7,735 nt of DNA, taken from positions 1 through 7,735 of the forward strand of contig JAUVVT010000066.1 in assembly GCA_030604505.1 (NCBI GenBank), written 5' to 3'. The DNA comes from a bacterium (GTDB lineage Bacteria > SM23-31 > JAUVVT01). Position numbers and translations under genes: made by a program. Below are positions 1 to 5,599 of the stretch, piece after piece. Each line of letters starts with the position of its first letter. Position 1 is the first letter of the stretch. The notes beneath the pieces were generated by a model, which saw nothing but the letters and a program-made list of their open reading frames with translations, did no database searches and had not been told where the DNA came from.

Positions 1-642
1 AAATTAATAGCGAAAAGAGAAAGGGAAAATAGGCTTCTTGCCATCAAGCAAGAAAATTTGAAGAAAGAAAAGGAAAGGATAAAAAATAATAGAGAGCTGT
101 ATTCAGCCGAATTAAAAAAGAAAGAAGCATCCCAGAGGAAACTCTTGAATATGTTTTCAAATCTGGCGAAAACCAGACCTGAAGTTCCAATACTGCCGCC
201 TCCAAAGGGTGCTGAATTTGCAGCTCTTAAAGGAAGGTTGATATGGCCCGTGAGGGGAAGAATTATCTCACATTATGGGATGAGTTATAATAAAGAATTG
301 AAGACCCGGAAAAATAATCTTGGGATCGACATCAAAGCGCCGCTTGGAAGTGATGTTTATTGTGTAGGGTACGGGATGGTACGAGAACCCTTGTGGCTGC
401 CAGGATATGGTCCGATTCTGATAATTGAACATGATGAGGGTTATATTACATCTTATGCTCATCTGTCGGAGATACTCGTCGAGTTAAACGAGATAGTTAC
501 TGCAGGGCAGGTGATAGGAAGGGTGGGGGATGTAGAATCCTTTGAAGGGCCTAAATTGAATTTCCAATTATGGAGAGGGGGTACAAATCTAAATCCCGAA
601 ATGTGGCTTAGCAAAAGGAGGATTACTGCGGTGGTGAATTAA
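1..642 (+). CDS. EnvC-like coiled-coil/LytM (M23 fold) protein, 5' truncated by the window edge
   Basis: The frame is open from base 1, so the true start lies upstream; the TTG at 58 sits inside a coiled coil and is not a convincing start. 213 residues are visible. The first ~60 are charged, helical and rich in Lys, Glu and Arg, as in the EnvC coiled coil. A Pro-rich linker follows, then a LytM domain from about residue 77. Family landmarks are the GID strand, 'WLPGYG', 'YAHLSE', 'AGQVIG' and the C-terminal 'NPEMWL'. The zinc site is eroded. The His of HxGxD is Asn (316-318), although the Asp (328-330) is kept. The HxH motif reads K-L-N (553-561), and only the catalytic-type His of YAH (460-462) remains. 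Known EnvC proteins have similarly degenerate LytM domains and activate periplasmic N-acetylmuramoyl-L-alanine amidases during septum splitting. By inference this is an activator, not a peptidase. An NlpD-like or other M23 relative is possible, but the coiled coil favours EnvC. Confidence 0.85.
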   Translation, partial: KLIAKRERENRLLAIKQENLKKEKERIKNNRELYSAELKKKEASQRKLLNMFSNLAKTRPEVPILPPPKGAEFAALKGRLIWPVRGRIISHYGMSYNKELKTRKNNLGIDIKAPLGSDVYCVGYGMVREPLWLPGYGPILIIEHDEGYITSYAHLSEILVELNEIVTAGQVIGRVGDVESFEGPKLNFQLWRGGTNLNPEMWLSKRRITAVVN

Positions 643-732
643 AAATTTATTATAAAAAATTATCTGAATCGCTGATGGCTTTTGATTGAATGATTAATAT
701 GATGTAATAAATTATGGTTGTCTTTAATACTA

Positions 733-762
733 TTGGATGGTTAATTATTTTAACATTATAAT
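733..762 (+). promoter_or_regulatory. Candidate sigma70-type promoter for the arylsulfatase
   Basis: A perfect TATAAT (757-762) lies 18 bases after TTGGAT (733-738), which matches the -35 consensus only in its TTG. A transcript from here would have a leader of roughly 25-30 bases before the ATG at 798. In DNA this AT-rich a TATAAT can occur by chance, and if the organism is a Bacteroidetes its promoter consensus differs, so this is a weak call. Confidence 0.3.
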
Positions 763-785
763 TAAGAATATTATAAGATATTAAA

Positions 786-790
786 AGGAA
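786..790 (+). promoter_or_regulatory. Ribosome binding site of the arylsulfatase
   Basis: AGGAA lies 7 bases before the ATG at 798. It supports that start, which also places a complete twin-arginine signal at the N-terminus. Confidence 0.65.
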
Positions 791-797
791 AAAGATT

Positions 798-2120
798 ATG
801 GATAATAGTTTTTCACGGCGAACATTTTTAAGGAATTCGATGGCATCTATTGCAGCACTCAGCTTGTTATCGAGCTACAAAACTCGAGATAAAACAGTTC
901 AAGAGAAGAGACCCAATATAGTTTATATTATGGCTGATGACCTTTGTTATAGAGATATTGGCTGTTACGGACAGGAGATGATAAAAACACCCAATATAGA
1001 CAAGATAGCCAAAGAAGGTACGCGCTTTACCAATTGTTACGCTGGCAGTACAGTCTGTGCACCGTCGCGGTGCTGTCTTATGACGGGGATGCATACCGGT
1101 CACGCGAGGGTGCGAAATAATAGTTCCAAAGAATTTGGAAGGGTTCCTTTGCTTCCTGAGGATGTTACTATAGCTGAAATTCTAAAAGGAGCGGGATATA
1201 CTACCGGTATGTTCGGGAAATGGGGGCTTGGCGAAGCTGAAACGACTGGTATTCCCAATAAAAAAGGTTTTGATACGTGGTTCGGATATTTGAATCAGCA
1301 TCACGCTCACAACTATTATCCGAGTATTCTCTGGAATAATAAAAAATTGTTCTTCCCGGAAGGTGAATATTCGCATGATATAATTGCACGAGAGGCACTG
1401 AAGTTTCTCAAAACAAATAAAGATAAACCGTTTTTTATGTATGTTCCATTTACGATTCCTCATCAAAGACACGAAGTACCAAGCGATGAACCGTATTCGA
1501 ATAAACCCTGGTCCCAGTTGGATAAAAATTATGCTGCGATGATAACGAGAATGGATAATGATATTGGAAAGATTGTGGCTCTGCTGAAAGAATTTGGTCT
1601 GGAAGAGAATACAATTGTGTTTTTTTGCAGTGATAACGGTTCTACGAAAGGCGAACGTCCTACATTCTTTAACAGCAAGGGCCCGTTTCGGGGAGGGAAA
1701 GGCGACCTGTATGAAGGTGGTATGCGTGTGCCTATGATTGTTCGCTGGCCCGGGATAGTCAAGGCAGGAGTTGTAAGCGAGCAGATATGGGCGTTTTGGG
1801 ATTTTCTTCCAACTGCCTGTGAAATTGCAGGGATAGAAACACCAAAAGGAATAGATGGGATTTCTATGCTGCCTGCAATTCTTGGCAATGAACAAAAGGA
1901 ACATGAATATCTTTACTGGGAACACGGGACTAAACAGGCTGTTCGTCTGGGTGATTGGAAAGGCATACGGTCGGCACATAATAAACCAATTGAGCTTTAT
2001 AACCTCAAGACAGATTTAGGAGAAACGAACAATATTGCAGATAAGTATCCGGATATTGTGAAAAAGATTGATGAGATTATGAGAACAGACCGGTTTGATT
2101 CGAAAGAGTTTCCCATTTAG
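798..2120 (+). CDS. Tat-exported arylsulfatase (formylglycine-dependent, S1 family)
   Basis: 440 residues, a usual length for the family. The N-terminus carries a twin-arginine signal (S6-R7-R8-T9-F10-L11) followed by a hydrophobic stretch to about residue 25, so export is probably by Tat after folding. The sulfatase domain runs from about residue 38 to the end. Visible active-site features are the metal-binding D47-D48, the signature C87-A-P-S-R91 in which Cys87 would become formylglycine, K141 in 'GKWGLG', H222 in 'IPH', D279-N280 in 'SDNG' and K301 before 'LYEGGMRVP'. The segment 'NQHHAHNYYP' and the C-terminal 'ELYNLKTDLGETNN' are typical of planctomycete-type arylsulfatases. The reaction is hydrolysis of sulfate esters, probably on a sulfated carbohydrate; the substrate cannot be read from sequence. 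The Gly at 143 replaces the His usual in GKWHLG. The gene is convergent with the minus-strand operon and is probably transcribed alone. The sulfatase assignment is firm, the substrate unknown. Confidence 0.95.
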   Translation: MDNSFSRRTFLRNSMASIAALSLLSSYKTRDKTVQEKRPNIVYIMADDLCYRDIGCYGQEMIKTPNIDKIAKEGTRFTNCYAGSTVCAPSRCCLMTGMHTGHARVRNNSSKEFGRVPLLPEDVTIAEILKGAGYTTGMFGKWGLGEAETTGIPNKKGFDTWFGYLNQHHAHNYYPSILWNNKKLFFPEGEYSHDIIAREALKFLKTNKDKPFFMYVPFTIPHQRHEVPSDEPYSNKPWSQLDKNYAAMITRMDNDIGKIVALLKEFGLEENTIVFFCSDNGSTKGERPTFFNSKGPFRGGKGDLYEGGMRVPMIVRWPGIVKAGVVSEQIWAFWDFLPTACEIAGIETPKGIDGISMLPAILGNEQKEHEYLYWEHGTKQAVRLGDWKGIRSAHNKPIELYNLKTDLGETNNIADKYPDIVKKIDEIMRTDRFDSKEFPI

Positions 2121-2135
2121 ACTTATTAAAAGATA

Positions 2136-4004
2136 TCATTTCACATCCATTACCATCTCTGTATATTCTCCGATATAGGTATTGTTCATAGTTATATCGG
2201 CGCAGATAATTTCGCGTTTTACATTCTTTCCGGGTTTAACTTTTATGGCAAATGGAATCAAATCAGTTGATTTTGCAGAGATTTTATAAGTTTTTGTCTG
2301 CTGGCTACAGATAATATTTTCCGAATATTTTAATGTAACAGTGAATTCAGAAGGAAAATCGAGATGATTGGTGACTTCGACATTTGCTTTAAATTCCTCA
2401 TCTGGCTTAACCACCGCTCTATATGGATAAAACCGTATCCACTTGTGGTCCATACCCATATTTGCATCCGGCTGATCAATGATTTCTCTATATAATACAG
2501 TTAGCTCTTTTGCCCAATCCCTGTACATTTCAAGTTCCTGACGTGTAACGGAAAATGGGAAATAATGTGATGGGACAATCACATCTGTCTTTAGGTCGAT
2601 AAGGTCTTGTGATATCTTCAAATATCCATGGTCTTCCTTCAGAAAATATCTGTTTCTCGGAATAATTGGACTGTTCATAGGACGTACGCCGTCTGCAGGA
2701 TGCCAAATGTTATCCCCGCTAAAAACATATCGCTTCCCTTCATCCTCAACCATCAAACCCTGATGATATATCGTCTGCCCTGGCATATAAAAGAAATAGA
2801 GTTTAAGCCCTTCCCATTCAATTGTCTCTCCATCTTTAATCACCCTGTCGGCTTTTATAGGAAATGGTATTAAACACGGCAGATTATGCTTTACAGGATT
2901 TTCAAAAACATCCAGCATCTCCTCAAATATCCATATTTCCGTCTCAATCGTCTTTTCATTATTATTCAAGCGATACAAAAGCTCCGGGGTGCGGATTATA
3001 TGGTCATCATGATAATGGCTGTAGGTTATCGCATCGATACTTTTAATATTATACTTTTTTATGAACTCAGGGATCTTTGCTCTGCTGTCAATATATCCGA
3101 AATCGTATATAATAGCTCTTCCATTGTCGGAAACCAGGGCATAAGATGTAGAACCCAGATATACAATATGTTTTGAGACACTGAATATATCCTCACTTGT
3201 TCTCCGTTTGCGGTTTGGAGTTACCATTTTTATCAATCTTTTAAATTTTTCTTCCAGCTTTTCAATTGCGGATATTGGATTATTCATAGGTTTTCCGTGT
3301 GAAGGAAGAAGAATAGAAGGATTCTCATTTTTTATCTTTTTAAAGGATTCCAAGGATGCGTTCATCCCCGAAGTATACCCGCCGTAGCCCCAGTGAAGGT
3401 CATAGTAATTCGTTACCTTTCCCGGCGCTGAAATCAAGTCGTTGCTGAAAACAGCAGTTTTCCCATCAATATTTATAACATAAGATACAGCGCCATCGGT
3501 ATGACCGGGGGTTTGTAGAACCTTCATTAAGTAATTCCCAATGTTTATTATATCACCATCTTTTACTGTTTTTGCTGCTTTAATATTTTTTCGGACAGAA
3601 TGAAAATGCGAACGCAGATTATAATTAATATAAATATGAGCATTTTCCCAGAATTTTTCAGCTTCTGAGATAAGCTGTTTTTCATCGTCAGGAATATATA
3701 TATCGAAATCTTTATTTCCGATTTCAGAAAGTCCCTGGATTTGATCTCTGTGATGATGAGTGACCAGTACGCTCTTAATCCGTTTTATTCCAACTTTAGA
3801 TAAGAATTTTAATATCTTCCCAGAACCGAAATCAATAAGTATCCCTTCATCGTTATCCTTTAATAGATAGACATTACAGCAGTCTTCATATACATAAAGG
3901 TTATTGGATATTTTCGTTAATTTGTCATTACAATCTTGACAGCTTGCAAAAATATGTGAACTAAAAAAAATGAAACAAAGGATAATTGCTAAAATTTTCT
4001 TCAT
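2136..4004 (-). CDS. Exported tandem metallo-beta-lactamase-fold hydrolase with C-terminal beta domain
   Basis: 622 residues. Residues 1-20 form a Sec signal; 'FASC' ending at Cys22 could be a weak lipobox, otherwise cleavage after Ala20 fits. MBL domain 1 (about 30-255) shows H83-H-H85-R-D87-Q88, H168 in 'TPGHTDG', D189 in 'SND' and H236 in 'PSHGKP'. MBL domain 2 (about 275-500) shows H330-Y-H332-D-D334-H335, 'PGQT' with Q410 and a nearby H414, D431 in 'SGDN' and H480 in 'PSHYFPF'. Residues ~525-622 are beta-rich with alternating hydrophobics, probably an Ig-like or similar sandwich. Each MBL domain has lost a different classical ligand: the fourth motif His is Gln in domain 1, and the PGH His is Gln in domain 2. 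MBL-fold proteins hydrolyse esters, lactones, thioesters, sulfate esters or phosphodiesters at one or two zinc ions. Nothing here fixes the substrate, and it is not a typical antibiotic beta-lactamase. It is the last gene of the likely operon, 36 bases after the sulfatase, so its substrate may be a product of the same pathway (inference). Confidence 0.9.
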   Translation of the reverse strand: MKKILAIILCFIFFSSHIFASCQDCNDKLTKISNNLYVYEDCCNVYLLKDNDEGILIDFGSGKILKFLSKVGIKRIKSVLVTHHHRDQIQGLSEIGNKDFDIYIPDDEKQLISEAEKFWENAHIYINYNLRSHFHSVRKNIKAAKTVKDGDIINIGNYLMKVLQTPGHTDGAVSYVINIDGKTAVFSNDLISAPGKVTNYYDLHWGYGGYTSGMNASLESFKKIKNENPSILLPSHGKPMNNPISAIEKLEEKFKRLIKMVTPNRKRRTSEDIFSVSKHIVYLGSTSYALVSDNGRAIIYDFGYIDSRAKIPEFIKKYNIKSIDAITYSHYHDDHIIRTPELLYRLNNNEKTIETEIWIFEEMLDVFENPVKHNLPCLIPFPIKADRVIKDGETIEWEGLKLYFFYMPGQTIYHQGLMVEDEGKRYVFSGDNIWHPADGVRPMNSPIIPRNRYFLKEDHGYLKISQDLIDLKTDVIVPSHYFPFSVTRQELEMYRDWAKELTVLYREIIDQPDANMGMDHKWIRFYPYRAVVKPDEEFKANVEVTNHLDFPSEFTVTLKYSENIICSQQTKTYKISAKSTDLIPFAIKVKPGKNVKREIICADITMNNTYIGEYTEMVMDVK

Positions 4005-4010
4005 TGTGAT

Positions 4011-4016
4011 TTCTCC
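4011..4016 (-). promoter_or_regulatory. Ribosome binding site of the tandem MBL gene
   Basis: On the minus strand GGAGAA ends 6 bases before the ATG at 4004 (the GGAG core is 8 bases away). It lies within the 36-base gap after the sulfatase stop and supports both the start and translation from a shared transcript. Confidence 0.7.
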
Positions 4017-4040
4017 ATTTTATTAAATATGATATATTTT

Positions 4041-5573
4041 CTATTGTTGCATTTTGGGATAATTTGGAGAATAGAGCATTCTTTCAGGTCGTGGAGCCAG
4101 ATTACCGTTTACAATAAAAGGTTCACCCCGTTCGGCAAGATGCTCTATCATGCGGTCGCGCCATTCGTGAACCTTGTTCCGATTCTTTGGCTCTCGTGCT
4201 AAATTATGCAGTTCGCCTGGATCTTCTTTCAGGTCGAGGAGCTGTTCTTCGCCGTTTGATGCATGATAAATATACTTATAATGCCCATCTGTTAGAGCAT
4301 TCCAGTGATTTGAAGGGTTGTAGCATACATCGTGCTCCAAATCTATAACCTCTCGCCAATTGTCACTCTTTCCACGAATTAAACTTAGGATACTTTTTCC
4401 ATCCAAGTGTTTGGGAATTGGACAATCCGCGGCATCAAGGAAGGTAGGAAGGATATCCCGGAGTTCAACGAGATGATTCATTGTCAAACCACGTTTAACC
4501 TGCATATTCATCGGCGGTCGCACGATAAAGGGAATCCTCGCAGAGCTCTCGTAGGCATAAGACTTTCGCCAGAGATGGTGGTCGCCGGTCATATCCCCAT
4601 GGTCAGTAGTAAAAAGGATTAATGTATTATCAATGAATCTTTTCTTTTCAAGAGTTTGAAGTATTCTGCCAATTTGCTCGTCGATAAAGGATACGGAACC
4701 ATAATAACCCCGCCGAGACCTGCGCACCTGTTCTATCCCGAGGTCACCATGCCAGAGGTTATATTTTTCTGGCTGTGCTGGGACATATTTATCAGCCCAG
4801 TCCCCGATATACGGCGACGGCATTTCGTCTTCGCAATATGCTTCCATAAACCGTTTCGGAGGATCATAAGGACTGTGAGGTCGGGCGAACGATACCTTCA
4901 TAAAAAACGGCTCCGACTTATTATAGCTGTTGATGTAATCAATAGCGACCTGCGCCGTCCAATATGTAGGATGGAGTTCTTCAGGAGGAACATATATTCG
5001 TGCCCTATAATCGTTCCAACCGATACCGGTAACGTTATATTCCATCCCTTTAGGTGCGTGTTTTCGAAACCACGCTCTGTAATCGCTTTCAAAACCTTCT
5101 GTTTGCACACGGCTTGATTCATCAAGGATTGTTTTATGGAATCCGTGACTGTGGCGCTGGGGAAACCAGTGCATTTTCCCAATTCCTATTGTTTGATATC
5201 CTGCTTCACGGATAGCCCGTGGGAGCTCAACGGAATAGCGGTACGCAACACGTCCGTAGCCGAGCATTCCGTGATGCCACGGAGAAAGACCGGTCAAAAT
5301 AGCCGAACGTGCGGGCGTGCATGTCGGCGTACAGCTATATGCGCTGGAAAAATGAACACCCTCTGCTGCAATCCTGTCAAGATTTGGCGTTTTAATAATA
5401 CTATTGCCATCACAACCAATGCAATCACCACGATGTTGGTCTGTCATGATGAAAAGGATATTGGGTTTTTTGAGCTTTTTAAATTCGCCCGAGTTTAAAG
5501 ATAAACCTGATAACGCCATTGCTGCAGCACTTCCACCCAGCCTAAGAAAGTCTCGTCTTGTTGTAGACTTCAT
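4041..5573 (-). CDS. Tat-exported sulfatase, choline-sulfatase/iduronate-sulfatase-like branch
   Basis: 510 residues. The twin-arginine signal is T5-R6-R7-D8-F9-L10 followed by an Ala/Gly/Leu-rich stretch to about residue 25. The sulfatase domain starts near residue 37. Visible active-site features are D45-Q46, the signature C85-T-P-A-R89 with 'SAILTG' after it (Cys85 the expected formylglycine), K133 and H135 in 'GKMH', H233 in 'RPHSPYDPP', D324-H325 in 'TTDHGDMTGDHHLWRK', and K337. The C-terminal sub-domain has 'EHDVCY', 'LTDGHYKYIYH' and 'EQLLDLKEDPGE', as in many exported bacterial sulfatases of this branch. It is clearly a different subfamily from the sulfatase at 798-2120, which suggests another sulfate position or sugar. 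It is the middle gene of the minus-strand operon, 26 bases after the peptidase. A second Cys (C81) sits four residues before the signature in 'CTPTCTPAR' but lacks the matching Arg. The sulfatase assignment is firm. The substrate, and a possible phosphonate-monoester or phosphodiester side activity, cannot be judged. Confidence 0.95.
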   Translation of the reverse strand: MKSTTRRDFLRLGGSAAAMALSGLSLNSGEFKKLKKPNILFIMTDQHRGDCIGCDGNSIIKTPNLDRIAAEGVHFSSAYSCTPTCTPARSAILTGLSPWHHGMLGYGRVAYRYSVELPRAIREAGYQTIGIGKMHWFPQRHSHGFHKTILDESSRVQTEGFESDYRAWFRKHAPKGMEYNVTGIGWNDYRARIYVPPEELHPTYWTAQVAIDYINSYNKSEPFFMKVSFARPHSPYDPPKRFMEAYCEDEMPSPYIGDWADKYVPAQPEKYNLWHGDLGIEQVRRSRRGYYGSVSFIDEQIGRILQTLEKKRFIDNTLILFTTDHGDMTGDHHLWRKSYAYESSARIPFIVRPPMNMQVKRGLTMNHLVELRDILPTFLDAADCPIPKHLDGKSILSLIRGKSDNWREVIDLEHDVCYNPSNHWNALTDGHYKYIYHASNGEEQLLDLKEDPGELHNLAREPKNRNKVHEWRDRMIEHLAERGEPFIVNGNLAPRPERMLYSPNYPKMQQ

Positions 5574-5579
5574 AAATTT

Positions 5580-5584
5580 TCCTT
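5580..5584 (-). promoter_or_regulatory. Ribosome binding site of the operon sulfatase
   Basis: On the minus strand AAGGA lies 6 bases before the ATG at 5573, inside the 26-base gap after the peptidase stop codon. It confirms the start that gives the complete Tat signal. Confidence 0.7.
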
Positions 5585-5599
5585 ATTTTTTTATTTAAA

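Larger units (their letters stand above)
643..797. other. AT-rich intergenic spacer
   Basis: This 155-base spacer lies between the EnvC-like gene and the first sulfatase, both on the plus strand. It is strongly AT-rich and has no credible ORF. I see no strong GC-rich hairpin followed by a T-run that would mark a terminator for the upstream gene. A possible promoter and the sulfatase ribosome binding site lie in its right half. Confidence 0.6.

Noticed and set aside
58..60. TTG as the start of the EnvC-like gene
   Set aside because: The frame is open back to base 1 and the upstream residues continue the same charged coiled coil, so the gene is simply cut by the window edge.
767..782. Inverted repeat AATAT-6-ATATT before the first sulfatase, considered as an operator
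   Set aside because: Five A/T-only pairs in very AT-rich DNA are expected by chance, and there is no neighbouring regulator gene.
1182..1979. A 265-codon open frame on the minus strand inside the first sulfatase
   Set aside because: It lies wholly opposite a well-supported sulfatase. Its translation is rich in Arg, Phe, Ile and Cys with no family motif and no ribosome binding site: a shadow frame.
2136..4004. Antibiotic-resistance beta-lactamase
   Set aside because: Two MBL domains, a C-terminal beta domain, altered metal ligands and a sulfatase/peptidase operon context do not fit class B beta-lactamases; only the fold is shared.
4656..5117. A 153-codon open frame on the plus strand inside the second sulfatase
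   Set aside because: Opposite conserved sulfatase sequence, with no recognisable domain and no plausible start site.
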